DNA of 61,418 bases from Chloroflexota bacterium (GCA_026710825.1 JAPOQH010000074.1:1-61418); one strand, 5' to 3'. Shown: positions 17,121 to 25,760, numbered from the stretch's first letter. A program made the numbers and translations. The notes: a model not told the origin generated them from the letters alone.

Positions 17121-17450
17121 TCACGGACCCTCCCGTTGTCCCTCTCTGGCGGCGGGTCCTTCCAATTGCCGGATGCGCTCCATCGCCGCGTTGAGCTCGG
17201 CTTCGGCCTGCACGCGCGCCGCCCGTTCCTGATCGGCACGGTTCTGCTCCCGAATGCGCGCCTCGTGTTCCCGGTCGGCGCGGTCGCGCTCATCTTCGAA
17301 CGTAGAAATATGACTGCCCGTCGCCGGGTCATGCCATCCAAGTGCCCGTCTTCCCACCGAAGGATGATTGAAGTGTCGATGGCTGACCCGCATTCAGACC
17401 TGCCGCCAACCATCGCTTTCGACGATTCGTATCGCGTGTCTCTCACCTTG
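17121..17450 (-). pseudogene. frameshifted C-terminal fragment of a Uma2 family gene, copy 1
   Basis: One frame reads ILRWEDGHL near 17350. The next frame continues GWHDPATGSHISTFEDERD and then the charged tail. Together they match the end of the intact Uma2 protein (LRWTDGQLVWYDPATSE) if one base is restored near 17340, so this is a frameshifted remnant. The upstream catalytic part is absent, and the fragment ends against the UbiA gene on the other strand. The tail duplicates the one at 16915-17080 at about 85 percent identity by eye. Confidence 0.65.
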
Positions 17451-17516
17451 GGCATGGGCCGCTGCAAACCGCACCGCGCAGAGGCGACACCATCGGTATG
17501 TTACCATGATCGAGCC

Positions 17517-18446
17517 ATGCAGAATGCTCCCGCGCATCCCGGCCCCCTCCGCGCGATTGCGGTCAAGGTTCCCCACTACCTCAACGCTATCAACATCTCC
17601 GAATCGCTGTTCGCGATGCCGTTCGGATACATCGGCATGGTGCTCGCATCCCACTATTCCGGCGGCAGCGGGTGGCCGGGCTGGCACACGTTCGTCTGGA
17701 TCACCTTGGCATTCTTGGGCGTGCGTACCCTGGGCATGTCCGCCAACCGCATCATCAACGCCAAAGAGGACGCCCGGAACCCGCGCACGGCCGGCCGCCA
17801 CATCCCCGCAGGCATACTGAAGCCGCTGGAAGTCGGCGGGATGGCGCTGGGCGGCGCCGCGATATTTTTCGTCGCCGCGTGGCAACTCAACCCGCTGGCG
17901 TTGATGCTCTCACCGGTTGCCGCAATCTACGTGGTGGCCTATTCCTTCGCCAAGTACTACACCTGGCTGTGCAGCCTGATGCTTGGCTTCGCCCTGTCCA
18001 TCGCTCCCACCGGCGCATGGATCGGCGTGACGGGACAGTGGGACTGGCAGCCAGTGCTCATCACCTTTGCGGTGATGATGTGGGCCGGCGGGTTCGAGAC
18101 CGTCTACGGCACCATGGACTACAACTTCGACCTGGAGAACAAAATCTACTCCATCGCCTCCCGGTTCGGCATCCGCAACGCCATCCGCACCACCCGCGTG
18201 CTGCACAGCCTGTCCGCCGCGGCGTTGCTGGCAGTGGGCATCTGGCTCGACCTCAACGTGTTCTACTTCATCGGCTGGGCCGTCGCCGTGGGATTGCTGG
18301 TCTACGAGAACAACCTGGTCAAGTCGGGAGAACCGGCCATGGTGGGCAAGGCGTTCGCGTTCAACAAATACATATCCACGCAGTTGCTGGCGTTCACTAT
18401 CCTGGCGGTGGCGCTGCCCTTCGACGGCTTTTTCCCATGGCAATGA
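17517..18446 (+). CDS. UbiA family prenyltransferase, probable MqnP (futalosine menaquinone pathway)
   Basis: This is a 309-residue integral membrane protein with about eight hydrophobic segments. The first polyprenyl-diphosphate site reads NRIINAKEDARNPRTAGR, the NRxxxxxxDARNPRT form typical of MqnP/UbiA-like enzymes. The second reads YGTMDYNFDLENKIYSI, with the DxxxD-type magnesium ligands and KI(Y)S. It would attach a polyprenyl chain to the naphthalene ring precursor of menaquinone. The ATG at 17517 gives a hydrophilic start followed by PHYLNAINISESLFAMPF. The gene overlaps the UbiX start by 10 bases, showing tight coupling, and lies 600 bases after the UbiD gene. Confidence 0.87.
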   Translation: MQNAPAHPGPLRAIAVKVPHYLNAINISESLFAMPFGYIGMVLASHYSGGSGWPGWHTFVWITLAFLGVRTLGMSANRIINAKEDARNPRTAGRHIPAGILKPLEVGGMALGGAAIFFVAAWQLNPLALMLSPVAAIYVVAYSFAKYYTWLCSLMLGFALSIAPTGAWIGVTGQWDWQPVLITFAVMMWAGGFETVYGTMDYNFDLENKIYSIASRFGIRNAIRTTRVLHSLSAAALLAVGIWLDLNVFYFIGWAVAVGLLVYENNLVKSGEPAMVGKAFAFNKYISTQLLAFTILAVALPFDGFFPWQ

Positions 18447-19060
18447 CCGGCTCCGCTGATCGTACACTGCCCGCGCATCCGGTCGTCGTGGGCATCACCG
18501 GCGCCAGCGGGGCAGTCATCGCCCGCGAACTGGTCGACGCGCTCCTCGAACGGGATGCCCCGGTGGTCGCCGTGGCATCCAACGCGGCGCGGATGGTGTG
18601 GCAGGAGGAACTGGACGAGTCCTACAACGACGCCGTGGCCCGCTGGGTGGAGCATCCTCAATTCGCGCAGTACGCCATCAGCGACCTGTTTGCCCCCATC
18701 GCCAGCGGCACCTTCCCCACGTCCGGCATGGTAATCGCCCCCGCCAGCATGAACTCGCTGGCCTCGCTGGCCCACGGACTGACTCCCAACCTGCTGCTGC
18801 GGGCCGCCGACGTCACGCTCAAGGAGCGCCGACCCCTTACGCTAATCCCCCGCGAAACACCTTTGCACGCCATCCACCTGGAAAACATGCTCACCCTCTC
18901 GCGCATGGGCGCAACCATCATGCCGCCGGAGCCGCCCTTCTACCTGAAACCTCTGGACATCGACGGCGTCGTGCGCTTCGTTGTGCAGCGCGCCCTGGTG
19001 TCGCTGGGAATCACCGACAGCCTCCCCGACGACATGCAGTACCACGACCGAGAGCGCTGA
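18437..19060 (+). CDS. UbiX family flavin prenyltransferase, probable MqnM
   Basis: The 207-residue protein contains VVVGITGASGAVIARELVDAL (flavin mononucleotide-binding Rossmann start) and the middle TFPTSGMVIAPASMNSLASL region. RRPLTLIPRETPLHAIHLEN and the C-terminal PPFYLKPLDIDGVVRFVVQR complete the typical UbiX pattern. UbiX makes the prenylated FMN cofactor that UbiD-type decarboxylases need, which explains its place beside the UbiD and UbiA homologues. ATG at 18437 overlaps the UbiA stop; a second ATG at 18443 is possible. The open frame extends far upstream but that part is antisense-type noise within UbiA. Confidence 0.9.
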   Translation: MAMTGSADRTLPAHPVVVGITGASGAVIARELVDALLERDAPVVAVASNAARMVWQEELDESYNDAVARWVEHPQFAQYAISDLFAPIASGTFPTSGMVIAPASMNSLASLAHGLTPNLLLRAADVTLKERRPLTLIPRETPLHAIHLENMLTLSRMGATIMPPEPPFYLKPLDIDGVVRFVVQRALVSLGITDSLPDDMQYHDRER

Positions 19061-19082
19061 CCGGTCGCAGCGCCGCGTGGCG

Positions 19083-19088
19083 TATAAT
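19083..19088 (+). promoter_or_regulatory. -10 box before the MNT-HEPN gene
   Basis: A consensus TATAAT (GCGTATAATCGGG) lies 22 bases after the UbiX stop and 43 bases before the next ATG. The nucleotidyltransferase gene can therefore be transcribed independently of the quinone genes. Confidence 0.55.
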
Positions 19089-19131
19089 CGGGTTACCGGC
19101 GTATTCGCCGCCGGTTCAGGACGCATTCCCG

Positions 19132-19956
19132 ATGGTCGACACTGGATCCATCACACAACACGACACCAGGGCGGCACAGGTGGCCGGCGTGGTTCATGAT
19201 GCACTGCATCCCGTCCAGACCATCCTGTTCGGTTCCCGGGCTCGCGGCACCCACCAGTCCGACTCAGACATTGACCTGTTCATCATCACCGCAGCGGAAA
19301 CCCCGCCGGACTACCGGGAATACGCCAAAGGGATCGCCGAAAGGGCACGCCAGGAGTTGCTGCCGGAAGCCGGTAAAACCGACGTGATCTGCTACACGCT
19401 GGAACGGTTCCTTAACGACCGCCGGTTGATCAATAACCTGGCCAACCACGTCGCGAGGGAAGGACTGCCCATCATGCCCCCTGACGAGATCGGATACTCC
19501 AGCGATCACGGCGCAGAAGCCATCGACTGGAACAACGTCAGGACCAGAGTTCGGGACGCCAGGGAAAACGCTTACGCCATTGAAAACGGCGTCGATGTCG
19601 AGCGCATCGGCGAAAAGGTGCTCGGCCACATCGCCCAACAGGCCCTGGAACACAGTTACAAAGCACTCCTTGGAGCGAACGGCCACGACTACCCCGTGGG
19701 TTGGCGCGGCCACGACTTGGCCGGACTGATCGCGCTGGTGCGTGAACGTCTAGGCTTGCGTTCAGACTTCCCAATACCGGGCGAGGATTACCGTTACCTC
19801 ACCGAGTTCGCTGGGAGCGCCATTTATGCCGACGACCTGCCGCCGTTAAACCGCGCTGCCGTTCACCGGGATATCCCCGCCGCTGTGGAACAGTTGATGA
19901 GGCTCATGGCCGAAACGTCCGGCTACGATCCCGCAACGGATCCCGCCGCCGCCTGA
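19132..19956 (+). CDS. fused MNT-type nucleotidyltransferase and HEPN domain protein
   Basis: The 274-residue protein joins two domains usually encoded by separate genes. Residues 28-110 form a minimal nucleotidyltransferase with the GSRARGTHQSDSDIDLF motif (Gly34-Ser35, Asp46 and Asp48 as metal ligands). Residues about 145-265 form an all-helical HEPN domain (AQQALEHSYKALLGANGHD, GHDLAGLIALV). As separate proteins, MNT can modify and silence the HEPN RNase toxin. The fusion could be a single-chain form of that module or a nucleotidyltransferase with a substrate-binding HEPN domain, as in kanamycin nucleotidyltransferase relatives. Its position between UbiX and UbiE has no obvious link with quinone synthesis. 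A dedicated -10 box supports independent expression. Confidence 0.82.
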   Translation: MVDTGSITQHDTRAAQVAGVVHDALHPVQTILFGSRARGTHQSDSDIDLFIITAAETPPDYREYAKGIAERARQELLPEAGKTDVICYTLERFLNDRRLINNLANHVAREGLPIMPPDEIGYSSDHGAEAIDWNNVRTRVRDARENAYAIENGVDVERIGEKVLGHIAQQALEHSYKALLGANGHDYPVGWRGHDLAGLIALVRERLGLRSDFPIPGEDYRYLTEFAGSAIYADDLPPLNRAAVHRDIPAAVEQLMRLMAETSGYDPATDPAAA

Positions 19957-19995
19957 CCTCAACTCAGCATACGGGTCGGCCCTACCCACCACCGC

Positions 19996-20520
19996 ATGCC
20001 CACCATCACCTACTACGTGGCCACCAGCCTGGACGGTTATATCGCAGATGCCTCCGGCGGCGTGGACTGGCTACCCCAGGGCGAATCCGAGGATTACGGC
20101 TACACGGAGTTCTACGCCGGCGTTGACGCGCTGGTCATGGGCCGCCGCACCTACGACCAGGTCCTGGAGTTCGGGCAGTGGCCCTATGCCGGCAAACTCA
20201 CGTATGTGTTCACCGGCCATCCGCCGGACGACAACCCGTATGGCGTCGAGTTTGTCCGCGCTGACCCCGCCGATTTCGCACGCGAGGTTGCATCTATCTA
20301 CGACGGGACGGTTTGGCTGGTGGGCGGAGCGAACCTGGCCGGGCAATTCCGCAGCGTCGGGCTGATCGACGAATATATGATCCACGTGATTCCGACCATC
20401 CTGGGACGCGGCGTCCCCCTGTTCCGCGGCGACGCTCCGCATACTAGGTTGGCTCTCATCGAGACGCGGGCCTACGATGACGGCATGGTGATGCTGCACT
20501 ACAGTTCCGCCGTCGCATAG
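19996..20520 (+). CDS. dihydrofolate reductase-like protein (RibD C-terminal domain family)
   Basis: The 174-residue protein opens with ITYYVATSLDGYIADASGGV and contains VDALVMGRRTYDQV and TVWLVGGANLAGQFRSVGLIDEYMIHVIPTILGRG (given here only as the known RibD_C pattern). These are the NADPH-binding and active-site elements of the DHFR/RibD-C fold. Members reduce pterin or pyrimidine-like substrates, and most are uncharacterised. True folate-pathway DHFR has a different sequence around the substrate site, so a folate role is unlikely. It starts 39 bases after the MNT-HEPN stop and ends 4 bases before the MenG start, so it is translated with the latter. Confidence 0.85.
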   Translation: MPTITYYVATSLDGYIADASGGVDWLPQGESEDYGYTEFYAGVDALVMGRRTYDQVLEFGQWPYAGKLTYVFTGHPPDDNPYGVEFVRADPADFAREVASIYDGTVWLVGGANLAGQFRSVGLIDEYMIHVIPTILGRGVPLFRGDAPHTRLALIETRAYDDGMVMLHYSSAVA

Positions 20521-20524
20521 ATCC

Positions 20525-21247
20525 ATGGCCCACTTGCGCGGCGACGACAAGCGCCGCTACGTGGCGGAGATGTTCGCCCGCATCTCCCCGCGCTACGACC
20601 TCATGAACTCGCTCATGACCGGCGGGCTGCATCATCGCTGGAAGCGCGAAACGGCGCGGTTCACCGCCGCCGGCCTGCAGGGAGCCGCGCTGGACGTGGC
20701 CACCGGCACCGGCGACCTGGCGTTTGCCCTGGCCCGCTGCCCCGGCATCGACCGCGTGGTCGGCGTTGACCTGCTGGCCGAAATGCTCACCATCGCGGTG
20801 GACAAGCCGGCGGCCCGGGAAGCCCGCCAATCGTCCGCCTCGTTCGCGATGGCCGATGCCTTGCGTCTCCCTTTCGCTGACGGCTCCTTCGTCTGCGCCA
20901 CGGCGGGATTCAGCCTGCGCAACATGGCCGACGTTCCCGCCGCCATCGCAGAGATGGCGCGCGTCGTGTCGCCCGGCGGCCGCGTGACCACCCTGGAACT
21001 GACCCCCATGCCGCCCGGCATTCGCGCCGCCCTGGGTCGCCTGTATTTCCACCATCTGGTGCCCGTAATGGGACAGTTGGTGGCCGGCGACCGCACCGCC
21101 TACACCTACCTGCCCAGCAGCGTGGACTACTTCCTCACCGCCGAGGGTCTCGCCGAGGTGTACCGCAATGCCGGTCTGGTCAACGTGGGATACCGCCGGC
21201 TCGGCCTGGGCGGTGTCGCCATCCACCACGGCGAGAAACCGAGTTAA
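20525..21247 (+). CDS. menG: demethylmenaquinone methyltransferase (MenG/UbiE family)
   Basis: The 240-residue class I SAM methyltransferase begins RYVAEMFARISPRYDLMNSL, the family signature. It has motif I LDVATGTGDLAF and the post-I acidic GVDLLAEML. The later family segment AGFSLRNMADVPAAIAEMARVVSPGG and the C-terminal YLPSSVDYFLTAEGLAEVYR also match. It performs the last step of menaquinone synthesis, C-methylation of demethylmenaquinone. This fits the UbiD/UbiA/UbiX homologues upstream and supports a menaquinone role for the block. It starts only 4 bases after the DHFR-like gene. Confidence 0.9.
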   Translation: MAHLRGDDKRRYVAEMFARISPRYDLMNSLMTGGLHHRWKRETARFTAAGLQGAALDVATGTGDLAFALARCPGIDRVVGVDLLAEMLTIAVDKPAAREARQSSASFAMADALRLPFADGSFVCATAGFSLRNMADVPAAIAEMARVVSPGGRVTTLELTPMPPGIRAALGRLYFHHLVPVMGQLVAGDRTAYTYLPSSVDYFLTAEGLAEVYRNAGLVNVGYRRLGLGGVAIHHGEKPS

Positions 21248-21293
21248 CCCACGGATGCCGGTGGGGGCCGTATGTCAACACACTCCAAGCGGG

Positions 21294-21299
21294 TATAAT
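21294..21299 (+). promoter_or_regulatory. -10 box before the Uma2 gene
   Basis: Consensus TATAAT (GCGGGTATAATCC) is followed by a 67-base leader before the ATG. No strong -35 box is visible. Confidence 0.5.
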
Positions 21300-21366
21300 C
21301 CAATCAAACGTCCCCAGCATCGCGATCTAACCACCCAACCATCGGCCGAGCCAGGCGAGGTTCAGC

Positions 21367-22065
21367 ATGACCACCGCCAAAACACCCAAGTCCACATTGG
21401 CTTTCCGGTTGCCGGAACCACCCAAGACTCAAGACGAAAAGATGACCGCCTCCCGCCACCTGTCACTTACCGGCAACGCCCACTTCCTGGCCCAACATCT
21501 CGGCAACCCCGAAACAACGGTCATCGGATCCGACCTTTACATCACGCCGATTCCCACGTCCGAACGCGCCGATATGACCGGCGTGGTCTATCCCGACCTG
21601 CTGGTGGCGTTCAACACCGACCCTGCCATGTACCTTGCCCACAACGGATACGTCATCTCGGAACAGGGCAAGCCTCCCGATTTCGTGCTGGAAGTCGCCT
21701 CTCCATCCACGGGTCGCCGGGATACCGTCGACAAGCGAATCGCCTACGCCGCTCTGGGAATACCGGAGTACTGGCGCTTCGACCACGACGGCCGATCTCA
21801 CGGCACACGCTTGGCCGGCGACCGACTGGCGGACGGACAGTACGAGCCGATCCAGATCGACGAACTGCCCGACGGGAGCCTGCAGGGCCATAGCGACATC
21901 CTGAACCTGGACCTGCGCTGGACCGACGGACAACTGGTGTGGTACGACCCCGCCACCAGCGAACCCATCGTCAGCCTGGAGTCCGAACGTGAGGCCCGCG
22001 TTCAGGCCGAGGCAAGGGTCAGGGAGTTGGAAGAGGAGATTCGGCGACTGCGCGGCGAGTCGTGA
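21367..22065 (+). CDS. Uma2 family (DUF820) PD-(D/E)XK nuclease-like protein with a coiled-coil tail
   Basis: The 232-residue protein has the Uma2 core, a restriction-endonuclease-like fold. VVYPDLLVAFN is the first acidic element and PPDFVLEVASPSTGRRDTVDK the second. YAALGIPEYWRFD then leads into the C-terminal domain (LRWTDGQLVWYDPATSE). The usual catalytic lysine after the Glu is replaced by Ala-Ser (EVAS), so activity is uncertain. The final 35 residues are a charged coiled coil (EAEIRRL type) absent from the shorter Uma2 at 60753. The biological role of the family is unproven. Broken copies of the same type lie at 16915-17450. Confidence 0.83.
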   Translation: MTTAKTPKSTLAFRLPEPPKTQDEKMTASRHLSLTGNAHFLAQHLGNPETTVIGSDLYITPIPTSERADMTGVVYPDLLVAFNTDPAMYLAHNGYVISEQGKPPDFVLEVASPSTGRRDTVDKRIAYAALGIPEYWRFDHDGRSHGTRLAGDRLADGQYEPIQIDELPDGSLQGHSDILNLDLRWTDGQLVWYDPATSEPIVSLESEREARVQAEARVRELEEEIRRLRGES

Positions 22066-22101
22066 TGCGTCTCTGATCGCGCCGGCAGCCTCGGCCTGCC
22101 C

Positions 22102-23364
22102 TCACCCGCTGCGCCGCCGCGTCTCCCGCACGAACAGCATCACGCCGATCCCGGCGGCGGCAAACAGGATCGCATCCACCCATAGCGCCCACGGGAATCC
22201 CGCAAAGTCGGCGATCGCGCCAAAGGCCAGCGCGCCCGTCACCGTGCCGAGTCCCGCGAAACTGCGGAACACCCCCAGCGTCACTCCCTCCATCCCCGGC
22301 GGCGCGATGTCCGCGAAGAAAACCGTCCCGGCCGGGCTGCCCAGTCCCTCGCCGATGCCCATCAGCACGCCCGACAGCAGCAGTTGCCACAGGCCATCCG
22401 CGAACACGAACGTCGCGATTCCCGCGCACATCAGGATCACCGACGGAATGATGGGCGATTTCCGTCCGAAACGGTCGGAAAGATACCCGGACGTCGCGGT
22501 GGAAAAGAACTGCGGCAGGTGCGTCAGGGCCAGCCACCAGCCCAGGTGCTCCGGCCCGAATCCCTTGGCCTTGCCGAACAGGGGCATCACGCTGAATCGC
22601 GCGCCCTGCCGGTTCGCCACGATCATGATGGCGAACAAACCCACGAACACGAACGCCGGACTCATGATCAGGCTCAAAAACGCGCCGCGACGACGTTCTG
22701 GCGGTCGGTCCTCCTGCGCTTGCTCTGCGGTCGGCGCGGATTCCGGGCGGGCCGCCGGGATGCGGTCCTGCTGCTCGCGCCACCGCGATTCGGGCAGCGC
22801 GATCACGATCAGCAACAGCGACATGGTCATCAGCGCTGCCTGGGTGAACAAGGGCACCCGCAACCCGAAAACCGAGGCCAGGTAGCCGCCCAGCAGCGGC
22901 CCCAGGATCTGGCCCGAAAGGATGCTCAATTCCTGCGTGCTCAGGATGCGCCCTCGGGTGGCCGGCGTCGACTCGTCCCGCAGGTACAGCGTGATCACCG
23001 TGGTGAACACGTTGGCGCCCAGGCCCGACACGAATCGCCATCCCGTGAGCCACCAGAAATGGAACGACAACGACACCATCGCCGCGCCCAGCAGGTTGAT
23101 CGCCGCGCCCAACGCAATGATCGGCTTGCGGCCGTATTTCTGCGCCAGCAACCCCGCCGGAACTCCGGTGAACAGCCGCCCGGCTCCGAACAGGCCCACC
23201 GCGATCCCAACCTCGGTCGCGCCGACCTGGTATTCGTGCTGCGTGAACAACGGCAGCACCGGTCCGATGGTGCCCATCCCGAAGCTGTTGAGCGCGCCGC
23301 AGATGCTGAGGAGAAAGACGCTGCGATAATCGCCGGTCAATGCGGCGGTTGTTTTGCGTATCAC
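22102..23364 (-). CDS. major facilitator superfamily transporter, 12 membrane helices
   Basis: The 420-residue protein has about twelve hydrophobic segments and a central cytoplasmic loop rich in Glu, Gln and Arg (about 195-230). The MFS signature appears as GLLAQKYGRKPII between helices 2 and 3 and again, degenerate, as GYLSDRFGRKSPI in the second half. Substrate type cannot be read; the layout with a long central loop is like drug or metabolite exporters. The GTG at 23364 gives a short cytoplasmic start before SVFLLSICGALNSFG. It is transcribed divergently from the iron-type ABC ATPase gene, with 214 bases between them. Confidence 0.85.
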   Translation of the reverse strand: MIRKTTAALTGDYRSVFLLSICGALNSFGMGTIGPVLPLFTQHEYQVGATEVGIAVGLFGAGRLFTGVPAGLLAQKYGRKPIIALGAAINLLGAAMVSLSFHFWWLTGWRFVSGLGANVFTTVITLYLRDESTPATRGRILSTQELSILSGQILGPLLGGYLASVFGLRVPLFTQAALMTMSLLLIVIALPESRWREQQDRIPAARPESAPTAEQAQEDRPPERRRGAFLSLIMSPAFVFVGLFAIMIVANRQGARFSVMPLFGKAKGFGPEHLGWWLALTHLPQFFSTATSGYLSDRFGRKSPIIPSVILMCAGIATFVFADGLWQLLLSGVLMGIGEGLGSPAGTVFFADIAPPGMEGVTLGVFRSFAGLGTVTGALAFGAIADFAGFPWALWVDAILFAAAGIGVMLFVRETRRRSG

Positions 23365-23499
23365 GGTTGCCGGGCATCATATTCCGGCGGTGCGATAGCG
23401 TCAATCCCGCCGGTTTCAGGCGTTCCTACGGTAGCCTGTCCATTGGCCCAATGCGCCCCTTACTTTCCAAACCCGGCTACATTAATCTCCGCCAAAGCG

Positions 23500-23528
23500 T
23501 TGACAACCGTGGTACGGGTAGATAGACT
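23500..23528 (+). promoter_or_regulatory. promoter of the iron-type ABC ATPase gene
   Basis: TTGACA (23500-23505) and TAGACT (23523-23528) are separated by 17 bases. The start codon follows 50 bases after the -10 box. No clear DtxR-type palindrome was identified by eye. Confidence 0.7.
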
Positions 23529-23578
23529 GACGCTCGTTTTCTATGGGCATTCATATTGAATTAGCATGCACGCGTTAA

Positions 23579-24736
23579 ATGCTGTTCGCACCTTCTAAAA
23601 CAACCAACCAACCGGCCGGCAGCGACCCAACCTCCGAGCGCTACGCGCTGGCGCTGTCGGGGCTGTCCAAAACGTTCAATGACACCGTGGCGGTGGCCAA
23701 CGTCGACCTGTTCCTGGAGCCGGGCGAGATCCTCTGCCTGTTGGGCCCCAGCGGCTGCGGCAAGACCACCACCCTCCGCCTGATCGCCGGATTCGACAAA
23801 CCCGATTCGGGCAGCGTCAGGATCGGCGGCCGGACGGTGGGCGGGCCTGGAGTGAACGAGAATCCTGAGAAGCGCCGCGTGGGCATGGTGTTCCAGGAAG
23901 GCGCATTGTTCCCCCACCTTACGGTCGCGCAGAACGTCGCATTCGGCCTGCCCAAGAGCCCCAACCGGAAGGAGATCATCGCCGACGCCCTGCGCCTCGT
24001 TGACCTGGAAGGCTACGGCGACCGCTACCCCCACCAGCTGTCCGGTGGACAACAGCAGCGCGTGGCCCTGGCTCGCGCTCTGGCCCCTGCTCCCGACCTG
24101 ATCCTGATGGACGAACCCTTTTCCAGCCTCGACCGCACCCTCCGCGAACAGCTGCGCACCGAAGTTCGCGCCATCCTGAAGGAGCGAAAGGCCACCGCCG
24201 TCTGCGTTACCCACGACCAGGAAGAGGCCATGCAGCTCGGCGACCGCGTGGCGGTCATGAACGGGGGCCGGATTGAGCAGCTGGGTTCCCCGGAGGAAGT
24301 CTTTCACAACCCCGACACCCGGTTTGCCGCTGAGTTTTTCGGCACGGCGGATTTCCTCCCCGCATGGCAGGATGAGGACCAACTGGCCAGCGAAGTGGGC
24401 CGCGTACAATGGCCGGCGTTCTGGCCATCCCCCTGGCCCGAAGACCGGGAACTGCAGATCATGGTGCGCCCTGACTGCCTGGATATCGTGCCCGATGAGC
24501 ATGGCACGGGCTTGGTGGTCGGCAAGGAGTTCCTCGGAGCGTTCAACATCTACCTGGTCGAACTGCCCTCCGGCAACCGCGTCCGCGTGATGGTTTCCCA
24601 CGTCGCCCATCTCGACACCGGCACACGCGTCAGGATATTCCCCCGGGACGGCCACCGTCTGTTGCCCTTCGTCGCCGGCCGCGCCTTCTTCAACGCCCCC
24701 GAGTACATGCAGGAGTTGAGCGCCCCGTCGCACTGA
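23579..24736 (+). CDS. ABC transporter ATP-binding protein, ferric iron/polyamine (FbpC/PotA) type
   Basis: The 385-residue ATPase has Walker A GPSGCGKT (56-63), Q-loop [13 protein letters not shown], signature LSGGQQQR (154-161), Walker B LILMDEP (174-180) and the H-loop [11 protein letters not shown]-terminal TOBE-like regulatory domain follows from about 250. The sequence type is that of importers for ferric iron, thiamine, polyamine or sulfate. The DtxR-family regulator immediately downstream and the two-domain permease after it point to iron. The substrate-binding protein normally found in this set is absent from the window. Confidence 0.88.
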   Translation: MLFAPSKTTNQPAGSDPTSERYALALSGLSKTFNDTVAVANVDLFLEPGEILCLLGPSGCGKTTTLRLIAGFDKPDSGSVRIGGRTVGGPGVNENPEKRRVGMVFQEGALFPHLTVAQNVAFGLPKSPNRKEIIADALRLVDLEGYGDRYPHQLSGGQQQRVALARALAPAPDLILMDEPFSSLDRTLREQLRTEVRAILKERKATAVCVTHDQEEAMQLGDRVAVMNGGRIEQLGSPEEVFHNPDTRFAAEFFGTADFLPAWQDEDQLASEVGRVQWPAFWPSPWPEDRELQIMVRPDCLDIVPDEHGTGLVVGKEFLGAFNIYLVELPSGNRVRVMVSHVAHLDTGTRVRIFPRDGHRLLPFVAGRAFFNAPEYMQELSAPSH

Positions 24737-24808
24737 CGCCGGACGGCCGCCACGCGCCCTGCGTTCCGGCCACAACTCGCGGGGCGGGCAATCGCCGGCG
24801 GGTTGGGG

Positions 24809-24814
24809 TATAAT
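24809..24814 (+). promoter_or_regulatory. -10 box of the DtxR-type regulator gene
   Basis: Consensus TATAAT lies 20 bases before the GTG start. A second element, CATAAT at 24820-24825, lies closer and would give a nearly leaderless transcript. Confidence 0.55.
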
Positions 24815-24834
24815 CGCAGCATAATCCTGTAATT

Positions 24835-25605
24835 GTGCTGAGAACCCACGTGGCACGTCCTCGCAAAACCAGGGCCGGAGCCGAGGCGCAAACCCAAGCG
24901 TCCAACGTTGCCGAACGCCTGTCGCCGGTCACCGAGAACTACCTCCTGTCCCTCTACAAAATGTGGGAGGACACGGAGATACCCACCCTGACCCGGCTGA
25001 CCGAAGCGCTCCGCCAGTTGCCGCCCACCGAAGGGCTCGGTACCTCGGTCCCATCCGTCGCCGGCATGCTGCGCCGCATGGAAAAGCAGGGCCTGGTCGA
25101 GATCGGCAGCGACAAGCGCATCCGCCTGACCGACCGCGGCACCATGGAGGGCGAAAGCATCGCCCGCCGGCACCGCCTCGCCGAATGGCTGGTGGTCAGC
25201 CTCTTGGGAATGGAACTCCACGAGGCCCATATCGAAGCCCACCAACTGGAGCACGGCATGTCCCCGGCCGTCGAGGCCAAGCTCATGGAGAGACTGGGCA
25301 ATCCCACCCACTCTCCTTTCGGGTGGCCCATACCGGGCAACGGCTCCCCTGGCCCCACGCCGGGCGCAGTCACCCTGGACAACGCCGCCAGCGGTTCATC
25401 GTACGTGGTCGATCGCGTGCCCGAGGAGGACGCCCAACTCCTGCAGTTCCTGGCCGGAGCCCGCCTGGTGCCGGGGCATCACATGACGCTCCGCGAGGCC
25501 ATGCCTTACCTTGGCGTGATGCAGGTGGAAACTGAGGTGGACAGCATATCCATCGGCTACAACGTGGCGCAGCAAATCGTCGTTCGCCCCGCCGAGACTG
25601 AATGA
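24835..25605 (+). CDS. DtxR/MntR family metal-dependent transcriptional regulator
   Basis: This is a 256-residue protein (or 251 from the second GTG at 24850). A basic N-terminal extension is followed by a winged helix (LSPVTENYLLSLYKMWEDTE, then SVAGMLRRMEKQGLVEI). A metal-binding dimerisation domain follows (AEWLVVSLLGMELHEAHIEA, HQLEHGMSPAVEAKL); Glu and His residues in ELHEAH and HQLEHGM are the expected ligands. The C-terminal 80 residues match a FeoA/SH3-like domain. With iron or manganese bound, such proteins repress metal import genes, here presumably the ABC genes on either side. The gene ends at a strong terminator. Confidence 0.87.
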   Translation: MLRTHVARPRKTRAGAEAQTQASNVAERLSPVTENYLLSLYKMWEDTEIPTLTRLTEALRQLPPTEGLGTSVPSVAGMLRRMEKQGLVEIGSDKRIRLTDRGTMEGESIARRHRLAEWLVVSLLGMELHEAHIEAHQLEHGMSPAVEAKLMERLGNPTHSPFGWPIPGNGSPGPTPGAVTLDNAASGSSYVVDRVPEEDAQLLQFLAGARLVPGHHMTLREAMPYLGVMQVETEVDSISIGYNVAQQIVVRPAETE

Positions 25606-25651
25606 GGCGACGCCGGGCCGTTAACCCGCCAGCGGGCAAATTGAAATCGCG

Positions 25652-25678
25652 AAAACGGGCGCATGACGCCCGTTTTTT
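25652..25678 (+). terminator. rho-independent terminator after the DtxR-type gene
   Basis: The perfect stem AAAACGGGCG / CGCCCGTTTT has a 5-base loop and a TTTTTT run. It separates the regulator transcript from the permease gene. Confidence 0.9.
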
Positions 25679-25731
25679 GTTGGCTCCTGATTCCGGATAA
25701 TCCGTACTGCCCTTTGCGGCCGGATTAACGG

Positions 25732-25760
25732 TTGCCGTCGCGCCCGCGACCAGCCATACT
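25732..25760 (+). promoter_or_regulatory. candidate promoter of the permease gene
   Basis: TTGCCG (25732-25737), 17 bases, then CATACT (25755-25760). The transcript would begin near 25767, which favours ATG 25840 over an upstream in-frame ATG at 25732. Confidence 0.5.

Noticed and set aside
17672..18436. Upstream extension of the UbiX reading frame inside the UbiA gene
   Set aside because: It is out of frame with UbiA and has no UbiX similarity; the family starts at ATG 18437.
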